This document shows positions 37,543 through 46,955 of a stretch of 64,000 bases of DNA, piece after piece. The notes under the pieces were generated by a model that saw only the letters and a list, made by a program, of their open reading frames with translations, was not told the DNA's origin and did no database searches. Both the position numbers and the translations under genes were made by a program. This DNA is from Bin87 sp034423115 (GTDB taxonomy: Bacteria; Chloroflexota; Dehalococcoidia; Lucifugimonadales; UBA3495), in assembly GCA_034423115.1 (NCBI GenBank), contig DAOUJD010000019.1, positions 83,049 through 147,048 on the forward strand, read 5' to 3'. Position 1 is the first letter of the stretch; each line of letters opens with the position of its first letter.

Positions 37543-40500
37543 TTACTTGCTCAACATCTCCCGGAGCATCCCGGTCGGGACGCGCCAGAGATATTTGGGA
37601 CCGATAAATGACCTGCCCTTGGTGCGGCGCGTGTAGTCCACGGGGACTTCCTGCATCCGCATGCCCTTCTTCAGGAGGTCCAGGGTCAGCACCTGCGCGT
37701 AGTTGTAGTCGTGGATGACTTCAGCGCACTCCAGCGCCCGGCGTGAGAATGCCCGGAAGCCGGTCTGTCCGTCCGTGATCCGTCGGCCGGTTGCCACGTT
37801 GAGCGCAGCCGTGAAAGCAATGTTGCCGATGCGGCGAAATGCCCGCTGATTTGGACTTCTGCCCATGTAGCGCGAGCCCAAAACGTAGTCGGCCTCGCCG
37901 GCCTCGATGGGAGCCAGCAGATCGGGGATCTGTTCGGGCGGATACTCGCCGTCGGCGTCCACGTACACGGCGGCTCGGGCATCCAACTCGTTGGCGGTAG
38001 CCAATCCCGTTCGTAATGCCGCGCCCAGACCCCGGTTGCACTGGTGGGAAACGACCACGTCGGCCCCGTGCCGATGGGCCACTGCCACGGTGTCGTCAGA
38101 CGAACCGTCGTCCACTACGATCACTTTCAAATCGGGCTTTTGCTGACGGGGTATCCGTGCCAGGGTGGACGGCAGGTTCTCCGCCTCGTTGTGCGCCGGC
38201 ACGATCACGGCGACCGGCCTGGAATCTTCATCCTTGTCGGGCAGGCCGAGCACCTGTCCCACCGATTGGGCCGGTGGCTCCACGCCCAGGTAATAGGCGA
38301 TCGTCGCCGTAACGTCCATGACGGAGTGCGGTTCTTCCACCGGCCCAACCAACTCAACGCCCTCTCCCCACATAATCAAGGGCACGTAGCGCTCCGTCGG
38401 GCCCATGTGGCCGTGCCCGCCGATGCCGATGCCCTGTCCGTGGTCCGCGGTGATCACGACCGTTGCGTTTTCCAGGTATCCGATGGAATCGCACCATCCC
38501 AGGAAATCCTCGATGTGTCGGTCGCTATCCTCGATTTTCTGGAGGTACTCGGAGTTGTAGCTGCCTCGGGCGTGACCCGTCTGGTCCACGCTGAGCAACT
38601 GGAGGATGAGCAGGTCGGGGTCGTCGCGCTGGACCACCGCTTTGGCCCTGGCTTTCAGCGCGTCGTCGATCTCGTCGTTGTTGGTGACGGCGGTTACGGT
38701 TTCAACGTCGGTCTCGCCGAACGCATCCACCAGGTGGGCGATGCCTACCAACTTGCCCGTCAAGCCGCCCGCCCGCAGCGCGTCGAATATTGACTCGCAC
38801 TTGACGCCCAGACTGGGCACAAAGTTGCTGGACATGCCGTGGACGCGGGGAGGCGCGCCGGTGAACATGGAACTGAAACCGGTCACGGTTCGCGCCGGGT
38901 ACACGGTGGAGGTATCGATGTAATCGACACCCTCCTTGCGGAGCTTGTCGATGAACGGGGTGTTGGCTTCTTCCAGCCGGTCGAACCGGCAGCCGTCGAT
39001 CACGATGGTAATGAACCGCCGCGAGATACGCTTTCCGGACGACGCTCTCAATCGCGTCGGCACCAGCGAAGGCGCCGGCGGCCAGGTGAAGAACCACTGG
39101 TGCAGCAGCAGCGCGGTGATCGCCAAACCCAGGGTGAAGCCTTCAACCGCCACGAACGTCCAGACCGACGGGTTGTTCACCAGCATCTGGAACGCCAGCA
39201 CCAGGATCGTCAGCTTGGGAATCTGCTCCAGGAAGTTTCCGCTGGTGGGGTCCGGATTTTCCAGCACCAGCCGCCAGAAGCGCGTGAAGTTGAACCACGA
39301 CGTCCCGATCCGCAGGTGGTAGTAGATCGTGCCCCACAAGACGATGGTGAAGGTGAGGTACACGCCCAGGATGAGGCCCACCGCGATGCCGTCGAAAAAC
39401 CGGAAGGCCGCGAGGAATACGCCCAGATACACCCACAGGGCGACGCGAAGTTTCAACGGGAAGTCGAACCGGTAGAAGATCACGAACATCGGGATCAGCG
39501 CCGCCAGCGCCAGCCCGGCCCTTAGCCAGTAACCGGCGTCGGTCAGGTGGGGGATGCTCAGCAGCGCCAGGATCCCCAGCGTGAACACCGGGGTGAAGGG
39601 TTTGCCTTCGTTGAGAATGTTCCAGGCGCGGGCGGCGAAGATCTCGAACCGCGAGGCGTGCTTGTCGCCTTCGGCGGATCCCCGCAGCGCGCCCAAGCCC
39701 TTGATGGTGATTGCGTCCCGCACCGCCACCAGCGTGAATACCGCCGCCACTGTGTATGAATACGCGAACTTGAGCCCATGGGTCAGGACGGCAAGCGCCA
39801 GCCCTTCCTGCCACGGCACGCCCATCGCGTAGAGCGCGCCCGTCATGCTGGCCTCGTAAACGCCAATGCCGCCCGGCGTCACATGGAACACCTGGAACAG
39901 GATGGTGAATGCCGTGACGCCTATCACGGCTGCTATGGACAGTTCAACGCCCAGAGCCTGCGCCGCCACCAGCAGCACGCCCGCCTCCAGTACCCAGCTC
40001 GGCAGGGTCCACAATGCGGCCTTGAGGATGCGTGTCGCCGAAATTTGAGCCAACTGCGCCCGGAAGCTCTCCAACCGGCCCCGCAGAAACTCGGGCGCCA
40101 TGCGGTCCAGAGTCCGGTAGCGCAAAAGGGCAAGACCTGCCGCTGCGCCCACCACGACGACGATGGGTATCGACAGGCTCCTCAACCAGTCTCCTCTGCC
40201 GTCCAGTGAGGCGACCAACGCGCCAGCCACGGCCGCAATCAGTATCAGGCAGCCAAAATCAAGCAACCGGGCCACCGCCGTGGTGGTGGCGGCCTCGGCC
40301 AGGGGAACACCTCGACGGGTGGCGAGCAGCGGGCGCGCCGCCTCACCCAGCTTGAAAGGGAGCAGATGGTTGGCGAGGAGCGCGGCCTGCAGGCAGGTGA
40401 ACAGGCCGAATACTCCGGGGCGGCCGGTCATCAACTGCCGCCAGGCCACCGCCCGCAGGGCAAACGCTGCCGTATAGCTCACCAGCAGCGCCGCGAGCAA

Positions 40501-40713
40501 TTCCGGGCGTTGGACCAGCGTCCCCACCGCATCGGCCAATTCGGCCCAGTCGGCTAGCCACCAAACCAAAAGCCCGACGGCGACGGTCAGCGCCATACCG
40601 ATTAGAACACGAGAGACATTGCCTATGCCGAGAAATGGCTGTCCGTGATCGCGCGCCGCAGCGTCAGGGGAACCTTCCATGGTTCGAATATCTGTTTGCT
40701 CCGGCCGCCTCAT
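37543..40713 (-). CDS. Fusion of flippase-like membrane region, phosphodiesterase and GT2 glycosyltransferase
   Basis: The 1056-residue protein joins three parts. First, an N-terminal region of many membrane segments (about 25-330) like the lysylphosphatidylglycerol synthase/UPF0104 flippase family, with FHVTPGGIGVYEASMTG, followed by a second membrane bundle (to about 540). Second, an alkaline-phosphatase/NPP-type domain (about 566-830): ITIVIDGCRFDRLEE, a Thr nucleophile region ARTVTGFSSMFTG, and TADHGQGIGIGGHGHMG. Third, a GT2 domain (about 833-1056) with VIVPAHNEAENL, VVDDGSSDDT, and the D-x-D site YVDADGEYPPEQI, of the dolichol-phosphate-mannose synthase type. Start: ATG at 40713 with GGAG upstream; the frame is open to 40863. 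It probably builds a lipid-linked or surface glycan. Confidence 0.8.
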   Translation of the reverse strand: MRRPEQTDIRTMEGSPDAAARDHGQPFLGIGNVSRVLIGMALTVAVGLLVWWLADWAELADAVGTLVQRPELLAALLVSYTAAFALRAVAWRQLMTGRPGVFGLFTCLQAALLANHLLPFKLGEAARPLLATRRGVPLAEAATTTAVARLLDFGCLILIAAVAGALVASLDGRGDWLRSLSIPIVVVVGAAAGLALLRYRTLDRMAPEFLRGRLESFRAQLAQISATRILKAALWTLPSWVLEAGVLLVAAQALGVELSIAAVIGVTAFTILFQVFHVTPGGIGVYEASMTGALYAMGVPWQEGLALAVLTHGLKFAYSYTVAAVFTLVAVRDAITIKGLGALRGSAEGDKHASRFEIFAARAWNILNEGKPFTPVFTLGILALLSIPHLTDAGYWLRAGLALAALIPMFVIFYRFDFPLKLRVALWVYLGVFLAAFRFFDGIAVGLILGVYLTFTIVLWGTIYYHLRIGTSWFNFTRFWRLVLENPDPTSGNFLEQIPKLTILVLAFQMLVNNPSVWTFVAVEGFTLGLAITALLLHQWFFTWPPAPSLVPTRLRASSGKRISRRFITIVIDGCRFDRLEEANTPFIDKLRKEGVDYIDTSTVYPARTVTGFSSMFTGAPPRVHGMSSNFVPSLGVKCESIFDALRAGGLTGKLVGIAHLVDAFGETDVETVTAVTNNDEIDDALKARAKAVVQRDDPDLLILQLLSVDQTGHARGSYNSEYLQKIEDSDRHIEDFLGWCDSIGYLENATVVITADHGQGIGIGGHGHMGPTERYVPLIMWGEGVELVGPVEEPHSVMDVTATIAYYLGVEPPAQSVGQVLGLPDKDEDSRPVAVIVPAHNEAENLPSTLARIPRQQKPDLKVIVVDDGSSDDTVAVAHRHGADVVVSHQCNRGLGAALRTGLATANELDARAAVYVDADGEYPPEQIPDLLAPIEAGEADYVLGSRYMGRSPNQRAFRRIGNIAFTAALNVATGRRITDGQTGFRAFSRRALECAEVIHDYNYAQVLTLDLLKKGMRMQEVPVDYTRRTKGRSFIGPKYLWRVPTGMLREMLSK

Positions 40714-40915
40714 AATCGCCACTCCACGGAATCCGTTTGCGCCTGTTGGGCATTTGTCGTCATCGTTCAATACATTCGGCCTTGCCGGGAGGAGGGTGCC
40801 GACAAGGCCGGTAGCCCGGGAGGGGCGTATTACCGGAGGATCACCGCCGCTATAGCAACCCACCGATCATGTTCAGAATCCGTGCCACGTAAAATGTGTT
40901 AGCGTCTACGTGGCG

Positions 40916-40946
40916 ACAATAATTTAGTGTACACGAAAACTATTGT
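40916..40946. promoter_or_regulatory. Palindrome in the divergent spacer, candidate operator
   Basis: ACAATA (40916-40921) mirrors TATTGT (40941-40946) around a perfect inner palindrome GTGTACAC (40927-40934), all centred near 40931. One base of asymmetry breaks the arms. It lies between the divergent minus-strand fusion gene and the plus-strand imelysin operon. The rest of 40714-41390 holds no gene that I recognise. Confidence 0.45.
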
Positions 40947-41270
40947 CAACCCCCAACGTATTTCGATTTTTGATGTACCGCCTCGCTACATTTTTGTTGC
41001 TACGTCCAGAATGGCGCTGCCCGTTCGGATCGCACCTCGGCGTACGGCATGCGGCGATCACGTGGGTTGCCTACACGGGGCACGATACGTAGCAATGATC
41101 GGAAAAAGCTCTGACTCCGGTGAGATAGAAGGGCTACGGCGCGTGGTTGTCCTCGTGACTTCGCGCCCCCCAAAAACGGCTTTCCTAATCAGGTCTGATG
41201 GCTGAACCATTCATTGCATCAGATATAATTCGGCTCTTACGTGAACCGCCGCATGGCCGGAAAGGGCTAC

Positions 41271-41299
41271 TTGACATCAACGATGTTGGTAGCCAAAAT
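41271..41299 (+). promoter_or_regulatory. Candidate sigma-70 promoter of the imelysin operon
   Basis: A perfect TTGACA at 41271-41276 is followed after 17 bases by CAAAAT (41294-41299). A perfect TATAAT at 41224-41229 lies further upstream, with CTGAAC 16 bases before it, as an alternative. The start codon at 41391 has AGGAGG six bases upstream. Confidence 0.4.
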
Positions 41300-41390
41300 A
41301 TTTGCGACTTATGGGGTGAATAGAAGTTTGCGCTTGTATGCGCGTACTAGCTTCGGATGCCATCCCATTGAAATCTTTAGGAGGATCCTA

Positions 41391-42617
41391 ATGCACCGAA
41401 AACCCACTCTAATGGCTATCACGGTTACTGTGTTGGGGCTATGCTTGTTCGCGGTTGCTATGGCCTGCACCAACGAACCCCCGCCGGCTCCTGCCGCGCC
41501 CCCACCAGCGGCCATGATGGAAGAGCCCAAAGTCGATGTGGACGCTCTCAAGACCGAAGTGGTTGCACACTACGCTAACGGCGTGCATGGCCTCTATTCC
41601 CAGAGCCTGTCGTCCGCCCGGGTAATGGACACCGCCATCGACGCCTTCCTGGCCGACCCGAATCCGGCCAGCCTCGAAGCGGCCAAGCGCGCGTGGCTCC
41701 GCGCCCGCGACGATTACGGCCCCACCGAAGTGTTCCGCTTCTACGGCGGCCCCATCGACAACGAAGAGGATGGCCCGGAGGGTCTGATCAACGCTTGGCC
41801 CATGGACGAGTCATACATTGACTATGTCGAAGGCAACGCCACCGCCGGCATCATCAACATGCCCGATGAGTACCCAACCATCGACGCTGATCTCATCATC
41901 TCCCTCAACGAAGAAGGCGGTGAGGAAAACGTCTCCACCGGTTGGCACGCCATCGAGTTCCTGCTCTGGGGCCAGGACCTGAACGACGATGGTCCCGGCG
42001 ATCGCCCCGTGGAGGACTACACCACCAACGACAACGCCGAACGTCGCGCCCAATACCTCGCGGTCGCCTCCGACACGTTGCTCGGACACCTGCAGGACAT
42101 GGTCGACGCCTGGGCGCCCGGCCAACAGAACTACCGCGCCGAGTTCGTGGCGAAGCCGGTTGATGACGCGCTGGTTGACATCATCACCGGCGCCGGCGCC
42201 CTCAGCCAGGGCGAACTGGCCGGCGAACGGATCAACGTCGCCTACGAAGAGAGGTCCCAAGAAGACGAGCACTCCTGCTTCTCCGACAACACCGTCGCGG
42301 ATATCGTGGGCAACGCCATCGGCGTGCGCATGGTGCTCACTGGAGATTACGGTGTAGTTTCGGGTCCCGGCATCATTGACCTGTTCGCAGCCGAAGACGG
42401 AGCGCTGGCCGATCGTCTGACCGACGAAACCAGGGTCGCCGTCAACATGGCGCACAACATCCCGGACCCCTTCGACCAGCATCTGACCGGCGACGCTCCG
42501 GACAGCGCTTTCGGCCGAACCCAGGTCAAGAGCACCATCGACGCCCTGATCAAACAGGCCGAAACCATCGTGGCGGGAGCCGCGGCCTTCGGCTACCAGA
42601 TCAATACTTCAGTCTAG
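41391..42617 (+). CDS. Imelysin family lipoprotein
   Basis: The 408-residue protein has a lipoprotein signal (LGLCLFAVAMACTNEP), a Pro-rich linker, and an imelysin-type helical domain. The domain has WLRARDDYGPTEVFRFYGG near its start and the GxHxxE motif G184-W-H-A-I-E followed by FLLWGQDL. Imelysin/EfeO-type proteins bind or take up iron at the cell surface; the peptidase label is historical. The classical AGGAGG site at 41379-41385 supports the ATG at 41391. It is followed by a di-heme protein and a second imelysin, a conserved iron-linked arrangement. Confidence 0.88.
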   Translation: MHRKPTLMAITVTVLGLCLFAVAMACTNEPPPAPAAPPPAAMMEEPKVDVDALKTEVVAHYANGVHGLYSQSLSSARVMDTAIDAFLADPNPASLEAAKRAWLRARDDYGPTEVFRFYGGPIDNEEDGPEGLINAWPMDESYIDYVEGNATAGIINMPDEYPTIDADLIISLNEEGGEENVSTGWHAIEFLLWGQDLNDDGPGDRPVEDYTTNDNAERRAQYLAVASDTLLGHLQDMVDAWAPGQQNYRAEFVAKPVDDALVDIITGAGALSQGELAGERINVAYEERSQEDEHSCFSDNTVADIVGNAIGVRMVLTGDYGVVSGPGIIDLFAAEDGALADRLTDETRVAVNMAHNIPDPFDQHLTGDAPDSAFGRTQVKSTIDALIKQAETIVAGAAAFGYQINTSV

Positions 42618-42630
42618 GGGACCGCTCCAG

Positions 42631-44088
42631 ATGCTCTCAGGCCGTACCGTAAGCGTCCGCAAGTCGGTCCTGCTGCGGTACGGCCTTGCAATTCTGTTTG
42701 GCGCGGCGGCGCTCGTCGCGCTCGGCTGGTTCCTCTGGAGCGACGCCAGATCCGGCCCCAGCGACGCTGAGGTCGCCGCGATCCTGCAAACGCAACTTGG
42801 CGGCGAAACCACGGTCAAGAGCACCAACCGTAACTCCTTTGCCCTCGCCGCCGCCAATCTGAACAGCCAGGAACGTCTCACCTTCGAGATTGGCGACAGC
42901 TTTTTCACGCAAAACTGGGTAACCACCCCCGCATCCACCGAAGCCAGGGACGGCTTGGGCCCAACCTTCAACGCCCAATCCTGCTCGTCCTGCCACACCC
43001 TGGACGGACGCGCCCAGCCGCCGGCCGATAACGACGACCCCGAGCGGGGTCTGCTGTTCCGTTTCAGCATACCCGGCGTGGACCCAGTGACCGGAGGGCC
43101 GCCGCCCGACCCGGTGTACGGCGGACAGCTTCAGGATCGTGCCATACTCACCGTCCCGCCGGAGGGACGATTCCTCATCAATTACCGGGAAGTTCCCGGA
43201 TCCTATGAGGACGGCACCCACTATACGCTGCTGCAACCCGAGTACGCATTCGCCGAATTGGCTTTCGGCCCCACGCATCCCGACCTGCTGTTTTCCCCGC
43301 GTATCGCCCCTTCGGTGTTCGGAGGCGGTCTCCTCGAGGCGATACCCGAAGCCGATATTCTGGCGCTGGCAGACCCGGACGATGCAGACGGCGACGGCAT
43401 ATCCGGACGCGCCAACATGGCCTGGAACGTCAGGGCCGGCGCAACGCGGCTGGGTAGGTTCGGCTGGAAGGCCAACGTTCCCACCTTGGAGCAGCAGATC
43501 GCCGGCGCCTTCCACGGTGACATCGGCATCACCTCCCCGTTGTTTGAAAACGAAAATTGCCCGCCTTCACAAACCGACTGCCAGGGCGCCCTCAACGGCG
43601 GCACACCGGAAATTCCCGAGGACCGTTTGGGCAAGGTCGTGTTCTACAATCGCACCTTGGGCGTGCCGGCCATGCGCGACGTGGACGACCCACAGGTTCG
43701 TGATGGCGCGCGTTTGTTCCTCGAAAGCGGTTGCGCCGCATGCCATACGCCCAGCCACACCACCGGTGAGCACCCGGTGCCAGCCCTCGTCGGACAGGTC
43801 ATATTCCCCTACACCGACCTCCTGCTCCACGACATGGGCGATGGACTGGCCGATGGTCGGCCCGACTTCCTCGCCGACGGTCGGGAATGGCGCACTCCGC
43901 CGCTCTGGGGCATCGGCTTGATCGAAAACGTCAACAACCACACCCGTTTGCTCCACGACGGCCGCGCCCGCAACATTGCTGAGGCCATCCTGTGGCACGA
44001 TGGTGAGGGGTTGGCTGCCCGCGAGGAATTCCGGAAAATGTCCCGTGAAGAAAGGGAGGCGCTAATCCGCTTCCTGGAGTCTCTCTGA
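42631..44088 (+). CDS. Di-heme cytochrome c, thiol oxidoreductase-like (DUF1111) family
   Basis: The 485-residue protein has one N-terminal membrane anchor (YGLAILFGAAALVALGWFLW) and two heme c sites, CSSCH at residues 118-122 and CAACH at 368-372. The sequence between, including GRANMAWN, is typical of the DUF1111 group. These proteins often sit between imelysin-like genes in iron-related operons; a redox step on iron is a reasonable guess. It starts 13 bases after the first imelysin and overlaps the next by one base (TGATG), so the three genes form one unit. Confidence 0.88.
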   Translation: MLSGRTVSVRKSVLLRYGLAILFGAAALVALGWFLWSDARSGPSDAEVAAILQTQLGGETTVKSTNRNSFALAAANLNSQERLTFEIGDSFFTQNWVTTPASTEARDGLGPTFNAQSCSSCHTLDGRAQPPADNDDPERGLLFRFSIPGVDPVTGGPPPDPVYGGQLQDRAILTVPPEGRFLINYREVPGSYEDGTHYTLLQPEYAFAELAFGPTHPDLLFSPRIAPSVFGGGLLEAIPEADILALADPDDADGDGISGRANMAWNVRAGATRLGRFGWKANVPTLEQQIAGAFHGDIGITSPLFENENCPPSQTDCQGALNGGTPEIPEDRLGKVVFYNRTLGVPAMRDVDDPQVRDGARLFLESGCAACHTPSHTTGEHPVPALVGQVIFPYTDLLLHDMGDGLADGRPDFLADGREWRTPPLWGIGLIENVNNHTRLLHDGRARNIAEAILWHDGEGLAAREEFRKMSREEREALIRFLESL

Positions 44089-45185
44089 TGCCAATTGCGC
44101 GCTACATCCTGCTCGCGTGCGTGTCGGCCCTGCTCGTCGGAATGGTGTCCTGCACGCAGCAACCGCCGCCCACCAAGCAGAAAGTCCTGACCAGCCTGGC
44201 GGACGATCTGATCGTGCCCCGTTTTCAGCAGGTCGCGCAGGAGATGGAAGACCTGAACGCATCCTTGTCTGCGCTGTGCAGCAACGGCGGTTCTTCTGAG
44301 CTCGAGGCTGCGCGGGCGGCGTGGCGCGATGCGCGAGAGCCGTGGATACGTTCCCAGGCAATGTGGTTCGGCCCGGTGATGGACCGGCGTTCCCGTTCCC
44401 TCGTCGACTGGTGGCCCGTGGATCCGGACCGAATCGAGAAACTGCTGTCCGACCGGGATACCATCGCCACCAGCGACGTGCACGAATTCTTTGCTTCCAC
44501 CCAGCGTGGGCTGGGCGCCATCGAATACGTGCTGTTCGACGACGATCAAGCCGTCCTAGATAAATTGGGCGCGTCGAACGGTATACGGTGCCAATACCTC
44601 GAAGCCCTGGGCGACGTGATAGCCGATGAGACGGCCGCCGTTCGCGATGAGTGGTCCGGCGCCAGCGACTCGCTGGATTACGGCGCCTACTTCAAGGGCA
44701 CGGCCAGCGTTGCCCTGCTCGATCAACAGGCAGTCGACGAGTCAGTGCGCACTTCGGTATTCATCACCCGCAGCCTGGGCGACATGAGGTTGGGCAAAGC
44801 GCTGGGGGTCGATGGCGTGGAGCGGGACCCGTCGGCGATACCGGGCGGCGCCGGCCAGAACGCCGTGGCCGACCTGCGCAACCAGGTCCTCGGGATGCAG
44901 GACGTGTACTTGGGAGCAGGTACGGAGGACGCCCTCGGCATCAGCGACCTGTTGCAGGGGGTGTCGGAGGAGGCGGACCAGCGCATGCGTGATCGCTTCA
45001 CGGCCACGCTGGAGGCCATCGACGGGTTGCAGGAACCCCTGCAGTCGACGCTGGTGAGCAATCCCGAACCCGCGTTGGCGGTACATCACCAGGTCAAGGA
45101 ACTTCAGCGCGCGCTCAACACCGAGGTTGTCAGCCTGCTGGGGGTTACCGTCGGGTTCGCGGATACAGACGGCGACGGTGGCTAG
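44088..45185 (+). CDS. Second imelysin family lipoprotein
   Basis: The 365-residue protein has a lipoprotein signal (VSALLVGMVSCTQQ) and an imelysin-like helical domain: WRDAREPWIRSQAMWFGPV, then RGLGAIEYVLFDDD. The motif has Gly in place of the His of GxHxxE, as in the IrpA-like branch, so the two imelysins in this operon are not equivalent. The start codon overlaps the upstream stop. Its 3' end overlaps the convergent HTTM gene by 4 bases. Confidence 0.85.
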   Translation: MPIARYILLACVSALLVGMVSCTQQPPPTKQKVLTSLADDLIVPRFQQVAQEMEDLNASLSALCSNGGSSELEAARAAWRDAREPWIRSQAMWFGPVMDRRSRSLVDWWPVDPDRIEKLLSDRDTIATSDVHEFFASTQRGLGAIEYVLFDDDQAVLDKLGASNGIRCQYLEALGDVIADETAAVRDEWSGASDSLDYGAYFKGTASVALLDQQAVDESVRTSVFITRSLGDMRLGKALGVDGVERDPSAIPGGAGQNAVADLRNQVLGMQDVYLGAGTEDALGISDLLQGVSEEADQRMRDRFTATLEAIDGLQEPLQSTLVSNPEPALAVHHQVKELQRALNTEVVSLLGVTVGFADTDGDGG

Positions 45186-46546
45186 CGTACCGGCTCTTCC
45201 GGAGCTTCTGCGACCGGGGCGGGTGATTCGTACGGAATAACCCACGACTTCGGACCCAGTCCCGGCCTCACCGACGCCAGATCGGTGGCCGGGTCAATCA
45301 GCCGCGTATTGGGTCGTCCGTTGAAAGCCACGAAAGCGTCGGCAGTCACCGTTACGTTGGTGTGCCCTCGGTCCGCGAAATCGTCCGCGATGAAATCGGC
45401 CGTTTGTCGGATCAATTCCGGTTGGAATGCCATTCGCTCGACCTGCAAAGGCGTCAGGTATTCGTCGGGTTCGACGAGCCAGGAACGGCCGGAATCGGGG
45501 TCATGCACCCGGTACCGAACGAAACCCACTTTCTCCGTGAGCATCACGCGCCAGGCGAACAGGTAACCTTCCTCAGTCCACCGCACGTTGCCTCCGTACA
45601 CGTAATGTCGCAGGGGCAACGCTAACTGGATGACGGCGAACAGTGCCAGCGCCACCAGTGCCACGCGGTTGACCCACGGCTTGATCGGCCGGGCCGCCGT
45701 ATCGTCATCACCTTGACGCGTGAGCAATCTCAATGGCCGCAACAGTTGGCGCGGCCAATCCGGCGCGAAGAATATCAGCGTCAGTCCAATCATCAGCCAC
45801 GGGAAAATTCCCAGTTGCGGGAAAAGGACCCACGTGGCCACGTGGAACGCAACCAGAGTGCAGTAAGCCGGTAACCGGGTGCGCCGCCACAGCAACGCCG
45901 GCACGATGGCCAGATCGAACAGCCCGCCTCCCCAGCTCATCGCATAAGCCACCCACAACTCCTGGAGCATCGGCCCTACGACGGGCAAATCGCCGTGCTG
46001 GTAGAGCCAGATGCGCATGGGCTGCGCATCGAACAGCCAGTCCGGGTTCAGCTTGGCTATGCCGGCGAAAACGTACACGACGCCGACCTGCGCCCGCAGC
46101 GTCCAAAGCACCCACACGGGAACGACGCTGCGCTGCAAAGGCAAAACGACCAGCAACAAACTGACCAGACTGATCAGATAGTGGTGATTCAGGTAGGTGG
46201 TTCGGTCCAGCAGCTCGACGTAGGTGAAGCCTACGAAGAACAGGGTCGCGCACCATCTCAACCGATAGCCCGCCGCAATTCCCAGGCTGAGCAATCCCAG
46301 AACGGCAAAGTGCGCGTGCATGCCCCAGCCCGGCCAAGGCTGCAACCACCCAAAGCCCAGGTATGCGAAGTGATGGGCCGGCTCAATGTATAACGGCTCG
46401 ATCCAGCCGTGGGCGAAGTAGCGAATGACGACGGCCAGGCACAGCAGGCCAAAGATCACTCGGAACGCTGCGGCGGATGCGCCGTCCACTGGACGGTTAG
46501 CAGCAACTCTGAGGGCGCTGGCCCAACCCGGTAGATCGACGCGCAT
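45182..46546 (-). CDS. HTTM domain membrane protein (vitamin K-dependent carboxylase-like)
   Basis: The 454-residue protein has about eight membrane segments of the HTTM (horizontally transferred transmembrane) domain, with LLDRTTYLNHHYLISLV matching the conserved segment of gamma-carboxylase-like proteins. The C-terminal ~150 residues form an outer domain (WRVMLTEKVGFVRYRVHD, DEYLTPLQVERMAFQP). Bacterial roles are mostly unknown; HTTM genes do occur beside imelysin genes. It is convergent with the second imelysin and shares its last 4 bases with it. Confidence 0.85.
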   Translation of the reverse strand: MRVDLPGWASALRVAANRPVDGASAAAFRVIFGLLCLAVVIRYFAHGWIEPLYIEPAHHFAYLGFGWLQPWPGWGMHAHFAVLGLLSLGIAAGYRLRWCATLFFVGFTYVELLDRTTYLNHHYLISLVSLLLVVLPLQRSVVPVWVLWTLRAQVGVVYVFAGIAKLNPDWLFDAQPMRIWLYQHGDLPVVGPMLQELWVAYAMSWGGGLFDLAIVPALLWRRTRLPAYCTLVAFHVATWVLFPQLGIFPWLMIGLTLIFFAPDWPRQLLRPLRLLTRQGDDDTAARPIKPWVNRVALVALALFAVIQLALPLRHYVYGGNVRWTEEGYLFAWRVMLTEKVGFVRYRVHDPDSGRSWLVEPDEYLTPLQVERMAFQPELIRQTADFIADDFADRGHTNVTVTADAFVAFNGRPNTRLIDPATDLASVRPGLGPKSWVIPYESPAPVAEAPEEPVR

Positions 46547-46955
46547 GGTCAGTCGGGATCGGATTGACGCCCTCCCCCGCTGTCATTCTGCGTCATGCGT
46601 GCCGGCCTGCTCGCCAAGGCGATGCTCCCGTATTCCCAGCAGCATCGCAATCGCCGAGGATACTGTGGTTCCCAACCCTTCGGCAAAAGGCAACTATGCC
46701 ATTGCTACGGTGACCTGGGCCACCGTAGAACGTCGCGGCGATGCTCGGAACACCGAAGCCCGGCTGCCCCTTCCCAATTTTCAACTGGAATGACGCCCTC
46801 GCCACCGGAAACGCGGCCTCCGCCGAGCCGTCCGCGGCGCCCACAGACGGGTTCGACGGACTGGCGCTTACCGCCATCGGGCAATTACCCCGTTATGGGT
46901 CCTGGAACTTGGCGTTCCAGGACCGTCCGAAACAACCCCGTTTAGAGATGGTTGC
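46547..46955. other. Intergenic, no gene recognised
   Basis: Short frames on both strands lack motifs and binding sites. The sequence is mosaic and may be worn repeats. It separates the iron-linked island from the FMN-dependent dehydrogenase gene. Confidence 0.45.

Noticed and set aside
40927..41205. Plus-strand frame of 92 codons in the divergent spacer
   Set aside because: No binding site or recognisable motif; it overlaps the palindrome and the expected promoter region.
46593..46945. Short frames on both strands between the HTTM and dehydrogenase genes
   Set aside because: They overlap each other, have no binding sites and look like worn repeat sequence.
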